A stretch of DNA of 64,000 nucleotides from assembly GCA_011525915.1 (NCBI GenBank), contig WYBM01000048.1:1-64000 (forward strand), written 5' to 3'. A model generated the notes under the pieces. That model saw nothing but the letters and a program-made list of their open reading frames with translations, was not told the DNA's origin and searched no databases. The DNA is from Ardenticatenaceae bacterium. Lineage in GTDB: Bacteria > Chloroflexota > Anaerolineae > Promineifilales > Promineifilaceae. The translations under genes and the position numbers were made by a program. Below, one piece after another: positions 1-8,526 of this stretch (its first letter is position 1; each line of letters begins with the position of its first letter).

Positions 1-1
1 A

Positions 2-118
2 CGGGCCTTATGCCGCTACCATACTTTTCCTGACTGGGATGCACTCTGGTTATTTATGATCAAAGCCTTGGATGAGGATGATATTCCACCTAACATCGCC
101 GCTCTAATTTCAAATTGA
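2..118 (+). CDS. C-terminal end of an unidentified protein (partial)
   Basis: An open frame runs in from the left edge and stops at TGA 116-118, giving 38 residues that end in DIPPNIAALISN. The composition (Trp, Phe, Asp-rich, then a short helix-like tail) looks like real coding sequence rather than a shadow frame, and it ends 43 bp before the kinase start on the same strand. Too little remains to assign a family or function. Confidence 0.45.
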   Translation, partial: RALCRYHTFPDWDALWLFMIKALDEDDIPPNIAALISN

Positions 119-161
119 GAATTGCTGGATACATGGGACTTGCTACCTGATTCATGAAGTC

Positions 162-2849
162 ATGATAGAATCCACTGCCTCACCTGTGGAAGAAAAACAG
201 GCTATACCACAACCATCACCCGAGGAGCCGTCACCCCCTAAAGGGTTGATTGCCAACCGATATGAGGTGATCAATCGACTCATTGGTGGTATGGGTATTG
301 TTTATCTGTGTCGTGATCGCCTTACTAATGATTTGGTTGCCCTTAAAACCTTCAAGCCAGAATATCTTTCCCACCGGGCGGCCCGTGATCTCTTCTTGCG
401 TGAGGGCACGATGTGGGTGGAGCTGGGCAATCACCCCAACATCGTCCAGGCGTACCGGGTAGAACGCATTGGCGACGGCCGTGAAGTGTATCTGGTATTG
501 GAATGGATCTTGCAGCCAGAAGGCAAACGCACCCCGTCGCTGCGTTCCTGGCTGCGTAAAGGCAAACCGCTGCCCCTGGAAGAGGCCATCCTCTTTGCCC
601 TGCACGTAGCCCGAGGTATGAAATACGCCACCAAAAAAATCCCCGGCATGGTGCATCGTGATTTAAAACCGGAAAACATCCTGATTGGTTATGATGGCCA
701 GGCGCGAGTCACCGATTTTGGTTTGGCCAGCACACTCACAGGCCTGGACAAGGAGAGCCCAACGGCCAATCTGGATGATCTGCCGGAGCTTTTTAACCGC
801 ACCCAACTCACGCATGGTGCGGCCGGCACCCCCTTATATATGGCCCCAGAACAATGGCTGCAGCTAAAGCTGGACGCCCGCGCTGACATTTACGCCCTCG
901 GCTGCATCTTATATGAGATGGTAACGGGCCGGTTTGCGGCTGAAGGCAAAGAGCGGGAAGAACTGCGTGACATACATTTACACGGCCGTATCAAACCACC
1001 AGATCCTACCCTTCCCCGTGATATCTCCCTCTTTCTGCGTAAATGCCTGGCTGTCAAACCTGCTGAACGCTACCGTAGTTGGCGCGAAATTGAAGAAGCC
1101 CTGGTAGGCCTTTACACCATCATCTTTGCCAAACCTGCGCCCGAAGAACGGGCCGTCATCGAAGAAACCCGCGATGAGCGCCTGCGTGCCGCCACCTCTT
1201 ATAACACCATGGGCCTTTCTTATCTTGACATCGGTAAGATGGATGTGGCCGTTATGTATTTTGAGCAGGTTGTTACCATTGCCCGGCGTGAAGGATCACG
1301 CGAACTGGAAGGTGTCGGCTTGGGTAACCTGGGCCGTGCCTACACCGCCCTTGGCTACATCGAACGCGCCATTGAATTTCATGAAGAACACCTGGCCATC
1401 GTTCACAATCTGGGTGATCGGGCGCAGGAAGGCCTGGCATTGGGCAACCTGGGCCGTGCTTACCGCCAGTCTCGCGAGCCGGAAAAAGCTATTCGTTTTC
1501 ATGAGAAGGAGTTGCACATTGCCCACGAACTGGCAGACCGCTATAAAGAGGCATCGGCCCTACACAGCCTGGGTGAATCTTACCGCCAAATTGGCAATGC
1601 CGAGCGCGCTGTTTCTTATTATAAACAATCGCTGGCCATTGCCCGTGACATCAGCGACCGCACGCGAGTAGAACGTATCCTCAGCAGCATGGGTAAATTT
1701 TACCTGGAACGGGGTGAGCCCAAAGAAGCTGTTACACTTTTTAAGCAAACGCTGGAAATTGCCCGCCAAATTGGCGATCACATAGGCGAAGGGGAAGCGT
1801 GGAGCAACCTGGGCATGCTCTATCAAGAGCTGGGGCATATGGATCGTGCCATTGAGTTTTATCACCACGCCCTGAATATCTCGCGAGAAAATAAAGACCT
1901 GGGCAAATTGTTTAATAATTTTATGCGTCTGGGCACCCTCTATTTAGAGCAGCAAAACGTGGCCGAAGCCAAAGAGTATTATGACCTGGCTTTAGGTATG
2001 GCGCTGGAAATGGGAGATCAAAACCGGGAGATGGAAGCCCGCGCCAGGGTAGGTATCATTCTTAAAGAGCGAGGCGAATACTTTGAAGCCGCACGTTTTC
2101 AGCGGCAAGCCCTGCGGTTGGCCCAAGAAATGGGTAATCAGAAGCAGGAGGAATTTTCCCTGATAGAGTTAAGCCGGGCTTATGAAGCCTGGGGTGATTG
2201 GGGGCGGGCAATTGATTATTTGCAACAAACGCAGTACATGATCGAAAAAAGAGATGATGCCGGCGAGTTGGCCCGTCACTACATCCAACTGGCGGTACTG
2301 TACCGCAAGTCAGCGCAATGGAAGGTGGCCGTAGAGGTATACACTACCGCACTGCAGATCATCCGCAACATTCCCGATGTCCATTTGGAGGTCGATGTTC
2401 TGAATTATATGGCTTCTACCTCCCTGGAAGTTAAAGAAACACGGCAGGCTTTGGAATATTTGAAAGAAGCGCTGGAACTCTCGCAAAAGCAGAATTATGA
2501 TGTTGGTGAGGCCGCAACATTAAGCAATTATGGGCTGCTATACCAGGATATGGGTAAAAAGTGGCAGGCTGTACGCCACCTGGAGAAAGCGTTAACGGTG
2601 GCCAAAAAGTCCCGGCGCAGCAGCAGTGTGGCCTCGGCCAGTTTTAAACTGGCCAAGGTGTTGGTTGCGCAGGAAAAATGGGACAAGGCCATACCCCATG
2701 CCCGTTTAGCCCAACAACTGTACGCCAAAATGGGCAAAACCCAAATGGCGGCAAGTATTGCCCAATTATTGGCCGACATTGAAAAGAACAAAGGACGCTC
2801 GTCTGGCTTCTTCTCCACGGACTTTTTACGTTCTTTGGGTGATTTCTAA
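162..2849 (+). CDS. Serine/threonine protein kinase with C-terminal TPR repeats
   Basis: An 895-residue Hanks-type kinase joined to a long tetratricopeptide array. The kinase domain spans about residues 30-300: a glycine-rich loop (GGMGIVY), the ATP lysine in VALK, the catalytic loop HRDLKPEN, the DFG metal site and an APE motif are all visible, so it should be active. From about residue 340 to the end there are roughly a dozen helical repeats of the NLGxxYxxxGxxxxAIxxxxxAL type, typical of TPRs that bind protein partners. No membrane segment or signal peptide is apparent, so it is probably cytosolic. The gene is convergent with hisE, with only 3 bp between the stops. The substrate cannot be inferred. 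The ATG at 162 has no clear ribosome binding site. Confidence 0.9.
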   Translation: MIESTASPVEEKQAIPQPSPEEPSPPKGLIANRYEVINRLIGGMGIVYLCRDRLTNDLVALKTFKPEYLSHRAARDLFLREGTMWVELGNHPNIVQAYRVERIGDGREVYLVLEWILQPEGKRTPSLRSWLRKGKPLPLEEAILFALHVARGMKYATKKIPGMVHRDLKPENILIGYDGQARVTDFGLASTLTGLDKESPTANLDDLPELFNRTQLTHGAAGTPLYMAPEQWLQLKLDARADIYALGCILYEMVTGRFAAEGKEREELRDIHLHGRIKPPDPTLPRDISLFLRKCLAVKPAERYRSWREIEEALVGLYTIIFAKPAPEERAVIEETRDERLRAATSYNTMGLSYLDIGKMDVAVMYFEQVVTIARREGSRELEGVGLGNLGRAYTALGYIERAIEFHEEHLAIVHNLGDRAQEGLALGNLGRAYRQSREPEKAIRFHEKELHIAHELADRYKEASALHSLGESYRQIGNAERAVSYYKQSLAIARDISDRTRVERILSSMGKFYLERGEPKEAVTLFKQTLEIARQIGDHIGEGEAWSNLGMLYQELGHMDRAIEFYHHALNISRENKDLGKLFNNFMRLGTLYLEQQNVAEAKEYYDLALGMALEMGDQNREMEARARVGIILKERGEYFEAARFQRQALRLAQEMGNQKQEEFSLIELSRAYEAWGDWGRAIDYLQQTQYMIEKRDDAGELARHYIQLAVLYRKSAQWKVAVEVYTTALQIIRNIPDVHLEVDVLNYMASTSLEVKETRQALEYLKEALELSQKQNYDVGEAATLSNYGLLYQDMGKKWQAVRHLEKALTVAKKSRRSSSVASASFKLAKVLVAQEKWDKAIPHARLAQQLYAKMGKTQMAASIAQLLADIEKNKGRSSGFFSTDFLRSLGDF

Positions 2850-2852
2850 CAA

Positions 2853-3134
2853 TCAGGTGTGCCGACGCGCCAACTCCTGGCGTACATCGTCCCATGTCAG
2901 ATCATGTGCGGCCAGCAATACCAACAAGTGGTAGGTGAGATCTGCTGTTTCTTCTACAATGCGTTGATGACCCTGCCCTTTGGCAGCTAGAATAATTTCA
3001 ACGGCTTCTTCTCCTACCTTTTTCACAATTTCATCTTCCCCGGCTGCAAACAGGTTGCTGGTGTAAGAATGCGCGGTAGGGTTAACTTTACGGTCTTGAA
3101 TGATGGCGCACAACGTATCAATAAAATCTGTCAT
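2853..3134 (-). CDS. hisE: Phosphoribosyl-ATP pyrophosphatase
   Basis: Hydrolyses phosphoribosyl-ATP to phosphoribosyl-AMP, the second step of histidine synthesis. The 93-residue product has the usual family length and the MazG-like helical motif GEEAVEIILAAK followed by EETADLTYHLLVLL, whose acidic residues bind magnesium. It is the last gene of the minus-strand his operon, 26 bp after hisI. HisE and HisI are fused in many bacteria but are separate genes here. Its stop lies 3 bp from the stop of the converging kinase gene, so any terminator must lie within that neighbour's coding sequence. Confidence 0.95.
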   Translation of the reverse strand: MTDFIDTLCAIIQDRKVNPTAHSYTSNLFAAGEDEIVKKVGEEAVEIILAAKGQGHQRIVEETADLTYHLLVLLAAHDLTWDDVRQELARRHT

Positions 3135-3160
3135 ATAATCTCCACTCTTTCGTTCTTTAT

Positions 3161-3499
3161 CTAGCTCCGGGCACGCTCTTCATTCTCTAATGCCCGGTAG
3201 AAACAGCTCTTTTCCCCGGTATGGCAGGCCGGCCCGGCAGGGTCAACCAGCAGCAGCAGTGTATCTCCATCACAGTCTATGCGGATTTCACGCACGTGCT
3301 GTACATGGCCGGAGGTGCTGCCTTTGTGCCAGAGTTCACCCCGGCTGCGGCTCCAAAAGTGCGCCTGGCCTGTTGTTCGGGTCAGCTGCAGTGATTCAGC
3401 GTTCATCCAGGCTACCATCAACACTTCTTTGGTCGTGACATGTTGCACCACGGCCGTAATCAGCCCACGTTCATCAAATTTAAGCATTTTGGCATCCAT
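3161..3499 (-). CDS. hisI: Phosphoribosyl-AMP cyclohydrolase
   Basis: Opens the purine ring of phosphoribosyl-AMP (third step of histidine synthesis). Conserved blocks visible are LMVAWMN near the N-terminus, [14 protein letters not shown], the metal-binding stretch [10 protein letters not shown] and the C-terminal [13 protein letters not shown], with the family's zinc cysteines and histidine. The product is 112 residues from the ATG at 3499, which has a GGAG five bases upstream; a GTG two codons earlier is a less likely start. It lies between hisF and hisE on the same strand. Confidence 0.95.
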   Translation of the reverse strand: MDAKMLKFDERGLITAVVQHVTTKEVLMVAWMNAESLQLTRTTGQAHFWSRSRGELWHKGSTSGHVQHVREIRIDCDGDTLLLLVDPAGPACHTGEKSCFYRALENEERARS

Positions 3500-3571
3500 C
3501 CACACTCCTTAGATTCGGAGACAACTTGTTTTACTTTGTCTGCTAGTTAGAGGCCGTCTATGCCTAATGGA

Positions 3572-4393
3572 TTAGGCGGCCATGCGCACCGGAATCCCTT
3601 GTTCGCCCAGATAGGCTTTGACTTCAGCAATGGTGAGCTGCTTGTAATGAAATAATGAAGCCGCCAGGGCAGCAGATGCGCCCCCAGTGGTGAGCGCCTG
3701 GGCAAAGTGGGCCTTTGTGCCTGCCCCGCCAGAGGCAATGACGGGAATGTTCACGGCCGTAGCTACCGCCCGCGTCAATTCAATATCATACCCCTCCTGG
3801 GTGCCGTCACCATCCATGCTCGTCAACAAAATTTCGCCTGCGCCTAACCGCTCCGCTTCAAGAGCCCAGGCCACAGCGTCCAGGCCGGTGGGTGTGCGCC
3901 CACCGCTCACGACTACTTCCCATTGGGGCAGGGTCAATGGTAAAGGGACACTGGCTGAAGATGGCCCGCGCCTGAGCGCAGGGCCATTGTCAACCCTACG
4001 GGCATCAATAGCCACCACAATGGCCTGGCTGCCAAACGCCGCTGCCCCCTGGCTGATGAGTTCCGGATGCCTTACGGCCGCCGAGTTGATGCTCACCTTG
4101 TCGGCCCCAGCACGTAAAATACCGCGCATGTCGGCCACGGTGCGAATGCCACCGCCAATGGTGAAGGGGATGAAGACCTGCTCCGCGACGGCGCGGGCTA
4201 ATGCCATGACGGTTTGACGGGCTTCATGTGTGGCCGTGATGTCCAGAAAGACCAGCTCATCAGCGCCAGCCTGATCATAGACTTTGGCCTGCTCAACCGG
4301 GTCGCCGGCATCTTGTAAGGCTACAAAATTGACACCTTTGACCACACGGCCGTCTTTTACGTCTAAACAGGGAATGATACGTTTAGCTAACAT
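3572..4393 (-). CDS. hisF: Imidazole glycerol phosphate synthase, cyclase subunit
   Basis: A TIM-barrel enzyme that uses ammonia from HisH to cyclise PRFAR into imidazole glycerol phosphate and AICAR. The start [20 protein letters not shown] carries the catalytic Asp of the first strand, and the second catalytic Asp is in [11 protein letters not shown]. Phosphate-binding motifs (IGGGIR, ASGGAG) are present. At 273 residues it is about 20 longer than usual because of an extra Pro/Ala/Ser-rich segment between AIDARRV and [13 protein letters not shown]; this insert coincides with a DNA palindrome at 3962-3986. Otherwise intact and probably functional. Confidence 0.95.
   Translation of the reverse strand: MLAKRIIPCLDVKDGRVVKGVNFVALQDAGDPVEQAKVYDQAGADELVFLDITATHEARQTVMALARAVAEQVFIPFTIGGGIRTVADMRGILRAGADKVSINSAAVRHPELISQGAAAFGSQAIVVAIDARRVDNGPALRRGPSSASVPLPLTLPQWEVVVSGGRTPTGLDAVAWALEAERLGAGEILLTSMDGDGTQEGYDIELTRAVATAVNIPVIASGGAGTKAHFAQALTTGGASAALAASLFHYKQLTIAEVKAYLGEQGIPVRMAA
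3962..3986. repeat. Palindromic insertion inside hisF
   Basis: The segment reads TGGCCCGCGC, a CTGA loop, then GCGC-A-GGGCCA, so it folds into a GC-rich 10-bp stem with a single-base bulge. It falls exactly in the low-complexity stretch that makes this HisF longer than usual. The coincidence suggests an in-frame palindromic insertion that is translated; what kind of element it came from is not known. Confidence 0.5.
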
Positions 4394-4432
4394 GGGTAGA
4401 TCCTCTTATGACCTGATGCCCAGAGTGACGGA

Positions 4433-4891
4433 TTAGCGCCAGTTCCATAGACTGTAGGCACTTTCTTTGTCCTGAGGGTAGCCTGCCTGAGACAGGATGA
4501 TGCCAATCTCGCCATGGTGGTAACTGTCATGGGCCACCAGGTAACCCAAGAAAGAGGCCGCCTGGCCGCCAAACCCTTTGACGTTGCCATCCGTTTCCAG
4601 ACTGCGTACCAGCAGCGCGGCGATAGCGTCGCCAGAGGTTTGCAAGGCGGCCAGCAGTACGGCCGTGTCTGTGCTTTGTTCTTTGCTTACCTTGGTCAGC
4701 CCGGCCATCAGGTCCGGCGCGGCCGGCTCCAACCAGGCCATGCGGTTGTGGTGCAGGTGGGCCAAAATGGCCCCTACGCTGCGCCCCTTGCCACCCCATT
4801 TGGCCGCCAGGGCGGCCGCCGGAAAGGTCTCTACAAATTCCAGGTTCAGCCGGCAATGTGTCTGCCAGGCAGTTACAATCGGATCCTTCAT
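4433..4891 (-). CDS. DinB-like four-helix-bundle protein
   Basis: A 152-residue protein of the DinB/YfiT type. These are four-helix bundles with a metal bound by three histidines, often thiol-dependent transferases or of unknown role. The histidine clusters HLHHNR near residue 45 and HDSYHHGEIG near residue 125 match the expected metal triad. It sits between hisF and a methyltransferase inside the his operon with short gaps (39 and 20 bp), so it is probably co-transcribed. No histidine-pathway role is known for the family; it is likely a passenger. Confidence 0.75.
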   Translation of the reverse strand: MKDPIVTAWQTHCRLNLEFVETFPAAALAAKWGGKGRSVGAILAHLHHNRMAWLEPAAPDLMAGLTKVSKEQSTDTAVLLAALQTSGDAIAALLVRSLETDGNVKGFGGQAASFLGYLVAHDSYHHGEIGIILSQAGYPQDKESAYSLWNWR

Positions 4892-4911
4892 TTGTTACCT
4901 CCTACTCTTCA

Positions 4912-5691
4912 TCATTTCAAACTCACCACGGTGACAAAACAAATTTCCGAATCTACCACCGGCGCTTCGCCTGGCCGTGCCAGATCTTTTTTGATGGCCG
5001 CCAGGCCGGCCGCGTAGTCAGCGTCAGAAATGGCCATAAATTCGGAAGCGCGCCACCGCGCTGAAGCATAGTGCAGAAAGTCGGCCAGGGGTTCTGACCG
5101 GACGAAGTGCTGGCGACTGACAGTGATGTTGGTGTAACCGGCCTTGTCCAATAAGTGGGTCAAGGTGTCCACCGGTAGGAAGTCTTGTTGATCAAGCGTG
5201 TAAGCAGCCGGGAAGTAACGGTAGATGGCCCAATTGGGCATGGCCCAGGGGTCAATGCTGGTGAGTACAAAGTACCCCCCTGGTTTAAGCAAACGGGCCG
5301 TTTCGGCGATGAACCGGGGCTTGTTTTGTACGTGGGCGTAAGAGAACTGGTTGGTAATGTAATGGAAGCTTTCGCCGGCGAAGGGGGCGGCCATATTATC
5401 AGCCTGCACCCAGGCCACGGCCGGATTGCGGTTCTGTGCCTGGCGCAGCATCCCCTGGAATAAATCCATACCTACCAGGGTGGCATCCGGGAATTGAGAG
5501 TAGTTGGCGGCCAACTGCTTACCGGTGCCACACCCCATGTCCAAAACGCGCAGTTGGCTGAGGTGGAGCCACGGCCGTGTTGCCCAAAATTTCCCCAGAT
5601 TTTCATCCACCTTATGATCCCGCAGCCTTTCATCGTACAGATGAGCGATGGCATCATAATTGACGCGCTGCTTGGCCAGGTCAGACTTCAT
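4912..5691 (-). CDS. Class I SAM-dependent methyltransferase
   Basis: A 259-residue Rossmann-type methyltransferase. The SAM-binding motif VLDMGCGTGKQL lies near residue 50, followed by the acidic ribose contact (LVGMDL), AWVQADNMAAPF and LKPGGYFVLTS, the normal order of the family. The substrate cannot be named. It overlaps the HAD gene upstream by 4 bp (ATGA-type coupling), so the two are probably translated together within the his operon. It is not related to a known histidine step. Confidence 0.85.
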   Translation of the reverse strand: MKSDLAKQRVNYDAIAHLYDERLRDHKVDENLGKFWATRPWLHLSQLRVLDMGCGTGKQLAANYSQFPDATLVGMDLFQGMLRQAQNRNPAVAWVQADNMAAPFAGESFHYITNQFSYAHVQNKPRFIAETARLLKPGGYFVLTSIDPWAMPNWAIYRYFPAAYTLDQQDFLPVDTLTHLLDKAGYTNITVSRQHFVRSEPLADFLHYASARWRASEFMAISDADYAAGLAAIKKDLARPGEAPVVDSEICFVTVVSLK

Positions 5692-6365
5692 AAGATAGCC
5701 TCCAGGTCAGCTAATTGCTTGATCTCGTAAGTCAGGGGCAGCCCGTTGGCTGTTTTCCCAGCCTGGTTGAGCCAGCAGGTATCAATGCCGTAATTGACGC
5801 CACCTTGCATATCGGAAGTCAAGCTGTCGCCGATGATAAGGACAGTTTCTTTGGCCGGGTGGCCCATGTGGGCAAAGGCCACATCAAAGATAGCCGGGTC
5901 TGGTTTGCCTACGCCTACTTCATCGGAGACGATAACGGCATCGAAGTACGGCCGTAACCCGGAGCGTTCCAGGCGGGGGTACTGCACGTCTGCCAGGCCG
6001 TTGGTGATGAGTGCCAGGCGGTAACGGCCGTGCAGCGATTGGATCAACGAAGCCGCCCCTACAAACAGGTGTGATTGTGCCGCCAGCTGCGTCAGGTAAG
6101 TGTTGGCAAACGTCTCCACATCAGGCGTCAGACCCAGTTCGGCAAACAGGCTTTGAAAACGACCGACACGAAGTTCAGCCAGCGCCACTTCGCCTTGTTC
6201 AAAACGCTGCCAGAATTGATGGTTGATGGCCCGGTAATGGTCGCCAACCGCTGGTTGATAGTCAAGATCATGCCTGGCAAAACTTTCAGCGATGGCCGCC
6301 ATCTCGGCGGCATCATAATCAAACAAGGTGCCATCGGCATCAAATAAGAGCCATTGATAACGCAT
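5688..6365 (-). CDS. HAD-superfamily hydrolase (YjjG-like), candidate histidinol-phosphatase
   Basis: A 225-residue haloacid-dehalogenase phosphatase. Motif I is FDADGTLFDYD with the nucleophile and acid/base aspartates, motif II is LITNG, and motifs III/IV are GKPDPAIF and IIGDSLTSDMQGG. The fold resembles YjjG/pyrimidine 5'-nucleotidases. It lies between hisA and the coupled methyltransferase gene in an operon that has every his gene except a recognised histidinol-phosphate phosphatase. Known HisN enzymes belong to the HAD (HisB-N), PHP or inositol-phosphatase families, so this could fill the gap. That is an inference from context, not from a specific motif. Confidence 0.85.
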   Translation of the reverse strand: MRYQWLLFDADGTLFDYDAAEMAAIAESFARHDLDYQPAVGDHYRAINHQFWQRFEQGEVALAELRVGRFQSLFAELGLTPDVETFANTYLTQLAAQSHLFVGAASLIQSLHGRYRLALITNGLADVQYPRLERSGLRPYFDAVIVSDEVGVGKPDPAIFDVAFAHMGHPAKETVLIIGDSLTSDMQGGVNYGIDTCWLNQAGKTANGLPLTYEIKQLADLEAIL

Positions 6366-6368
6366 CTG

Positions 6369-7130
6369 TTAACTCCGTGGGGTTTCATCCATCTTTTGCT
6401 GGTAAAGGGCTATAGCTTCAGCCAGCGCAATACGGCCATCATAAATGGCCCGCCCGGTAATCACGCCTATGACGCCTTGGCCGGCCAGGGAATGGCAGTT
6501 GTGAATGTCTTCCAGTGTAGCTACGCCGCCAGAAGCGATGACCTGCAGGCCTGTGGCCTGGGCCAGAGTTGCGGTGGCGTCAGCATCCACACCGGTCAGT
6601 ACGCCATCACGGTTGATGTCTGTATAAATGGCGATCCTGACACCCAGGGCGCGGGCTCTTTTACCCAACTCAGCGGGGGTGACCGGGGTATCTTTTAGCC
6701 AACCGCGGGTCTGCACACGGCCGTTACGGGCATCAATGCCTACGGCCACTTGATGCGCGCCAAAGTGGGCTACCGCCTGGCCTAACAGGGCCGGGTTTTC
6801 AATGGCGGCCGTACCTAAAATGATCCGCGTAGCCCCGGCCTCCAGGGCGCGTTCAATGTCATCTAAGGTACGCACACCGCCACCAAATTGCACCTTGGTG
6901 GCCAGCTTGGCCAGCCGCGGCAGTGTCTCCCAGTTGGCCGCCCCCGCTTCGTCAAAAGCGCCATCCAAGTTGACTACATGCAGCCATTCTGCCCCGGCCG
7001 CGATCCATTTTTCCGCCATGGCCACCGGATCATCACTAAACACCGTTTGCTGGACAGGATCACCATGTTGCAGGCGTACGACGCGGCCGTTACGCAAATC
7101 AATTGCCGGGAAAATAGTAAACACCATCAT
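6369..7130 (-). CDS. hisA: ProFAR isomerase
   Basis: Isomerises phosphoribosylformimino-AICAR-phosphate (ProFAR to PRFAR). The TIM barrel starts FTIFPAIDLRNGRVVRL, with the catalytic Asp on strand 1. VQFGGGVRTLDDI and VIASGGVATLEDI are the two phosphate-binding half-barrel repeats, and YTDINRDGVLTG carries the second catalytic Asp. The 253-residue length is slightly above the usual 240-245. It is 3 bp from the HAD gene downstream and 15 bp from hisH upstream. Confidence 0.95.
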   Translation of the reverse strand: MMVFTIFPAIDLRNGRVVRLQHGDPVQQTVFSDDPVAMAEKWIAAGAEWLHVVNLDGAFDEAGAANWETLPRLAKLATKVQFGGGVRTLDDIERALEAGATRIILGTAAIENPALLGQAVAHFGAHQVAVGIDARNGRVQTRGWLKDTPVTPAELGKRARALGVRIAIYTDINRDGVLTGVDADATATLAQATGLQVIASGGVATLEDIHNCHSLAGQGVIGVITGRAIYDGRIALAEAIALYQQKMDETPRS

Positions 7131-7145
7131 ACGCTCCCTTGCCTG

Positions 7146-7823
7146 TTACATCGCCACAAAGTTTTGCAGAATGCGCAGACCGAGATTTTGACTTTTTTCA
7201 GGATGGAATTGTAAACCATAGACATTGTCCTGAGCTACCACCGCAGCAAAGGGAAATCCATAATCGGTCCAGGCCAGTATAGCCGTAGCCGCCGCCGGGT
7301 CACAATAGTACGAATGCACAAAGTAGGCATAGGCGCCCTGGTTAACCCCTTGTAATAACGGGCTTTCCCAAGCCAGCTCCAGCTGATTCCAGCCCATGTG
7401 GGGAACCTTTAAAGCGTGAGGGGCAGAGGATGGCGTATCCGTTGGACTGCCCGGCGTTTGTTGTTCAGCAGGGATCAGATTATCTGGGAAGCGTGTGACG
7501 CGGCCGGGAATGAGGCCAAGCCCCCGGTGAATGCCCATTTCGTCGCTTTTGTCAAACATCAACTGCATGCCCACACATATGCCCAGGAAAGGTACTCCCC
7601 GACGAACAGCTTCGTGGATGGCCCCTGGTAGTTGGTGTTGGCGCAGGCCATTCATGCCAGAGCCAAAGGCACCTACACCAGGCAGCACCAACTTGTCTGC
7701 CTGACGTACTACCTCTGGGTCTTCTGTCAGTACCACCTTTACCCCCAGGTATTCAAACGCTTTCTGGGCCGAACGAATGTTGCTGGCGCCGTAATCAATC
7801 ATTGTGATTCGTTTGCTGGTCAT
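7146..7823 (-). CDS. hisH: Imidazole glycerol phosphate synthase, glutaminase subunit
   Basis: A class I glutamine amidotransferase that feeds ammonia to HisF. The nucleophile elbow GICVGMQLMF holds the catalytic Cys, the His/Glu pair is in LQFHPEKSQ, and the N-terminus IDYGASNIRS is typical. At 225 residues it is about 20 longer than most HisH proteins. The excess is a Pro/Ser/Thr-rich loop before LKVPHMGWNQ, which lies near the interface with HisF, and its partner HisF also carries an insertion. The gene follows hisB across a 112-bp gap filled by a hairpin repeat. Confidence 0.95.
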   Translation of the reverse strand: MTSKRITMIDYGASNIRSAQKAFEYLGVKVVLTEDPEVVRQADKLVLPGVGAFGSGMNGLRQHQLPGAIHEAVRRGVPFLGICVGMQLMFDKSDEMGIHRGLGLIPGRVTRFPDNLIPAEQQTPGSPTDTPSSAPHALKVPHMGWNQLELAWESPLLQGVNQGAYAYFVHSYYCDPAAATAILAWTDYGFPFAAVVAQDNVYGLQFHPEKSQNLGLRILQNFVAM

Positions 7824-7839
7824 GTTGCCTCTTTTGAGC

Positions 7840-7934
7840 AGTAGCCGGTAATTAGTGTTCAGTAATCAGTGTTCAGTAATCAGTAGCCGGTAATCAGTAA
7901 CTTCTGATTACTGAACACTGGCCACTGATAACCG
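7840..7934. repeat. Intergenic heptad repeat with long hairpin
   Basis: The gap between hisB and hisH is built of seven-base units of the form TCAGTNN (TCAGTAA, TCAGTGT, TCAGTAG) that then run in the opposite sense. A 17-bp perfect inverted repeat joins 7867-7883 to 7904-7920 across a 20-base loop. Relatives occur at about 13740-13870, 20041-20165 and 24605-24650. In a transcript it would fold into a strong stem inside the his operon, which could affect processing or the ratio of distal gene expression. Confidence 0.75.
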
Positions 7935-7935
7935 T

Positions 7936-8526
7936 TTACTGCGTTAATGTTCCTTTTGTTGAAGCCACATCCACCCGGCGCGGATCGATCTCCACGGCCG
8001 TGTGTAAGGCCCGCGCCAGGGCTTTAAACAAGGCTTCGGCTTTGTGGTGGTCGTTACGGCCGTCCACCCGGGCATGCAGCGTCAGGCGGGCATGGACGGC
8101 AAATGTCTCGAAGAAATGCTCCACCAGGTCGGTGGGAAATTGGCCAATAGCTGGGGTAGCCCACGTGGCCTGGAAGACGGTATACGGCCGTCCGCTGAAG
8201 TCCAGGGCTGCAAAACCCAGCGCCTCATCCATGGGCACGGTGGCCTGGCCAACACGGTTAATGCCCCGGCGCTCACCCAGTGCCTGGTCAAACGCTTTGC
8301 CTAATACAATGGCCACGTCTTCAATGGTGTGGTGACTGTCGATATGCAGGTCGCCTTCGGCTTTGACGGTGAGATCAAAAAGACCATGTACGGCCACGGC
8401 CGTGAGCATATGGTCCAAAAAGCCCACACCGGTGCCAATCTGGTGCTGGCCCCTTCCGTCCAGATTCAGGGAAATACGGATTTGTGTTTCCGTTGTTCGC
8501 CGCTCAATGGTTGCTGCTCGTGCCAT
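7936..8526 (-). CDS. hisB: Imidazoleglycerol-phosphate dehydratase
   Basis: Dehydrates imidazole glycerol phosphate to imidazole acetol phosphate. The manganese-binding histidine/glutamate motifs are present: [23 protein letters not shown] and the C-terminal [17 protein letters not shown] repeat. At 196 residues it is the monofunctional dehydratase, without the N-terminal histidinol-phosphatase domain of enteric HisB. Its first 23 bases overlap the end of hisC, implying translational coupling. It is followed by the heptad-repeat hairpin. Confidence 0.95.
   Translation of the reverse strand: MARAATIERRTTETQIRISLNLDGRGQHQIGTGVGFLDHMLTAVAVHGLFDLTVKAEGDLHIDSHHTIEDVAIVLGKAFDQALGERRGINRVGQATVPMDEALGFAALDFSGRPYTVFQATWATPAIGQFPTDLVEHFFETFAVHARLTLHARVDGRNDHHKAEALFKALARALHTAVEIDPRRVDVASTKGTLTQ

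Noticed and set aside
7840..7934. Regular short repeats that could suggest a CRISPR array
   Set aside because: Units are seven bases without spacers, reverse orientation, and no cas gene is in the window.
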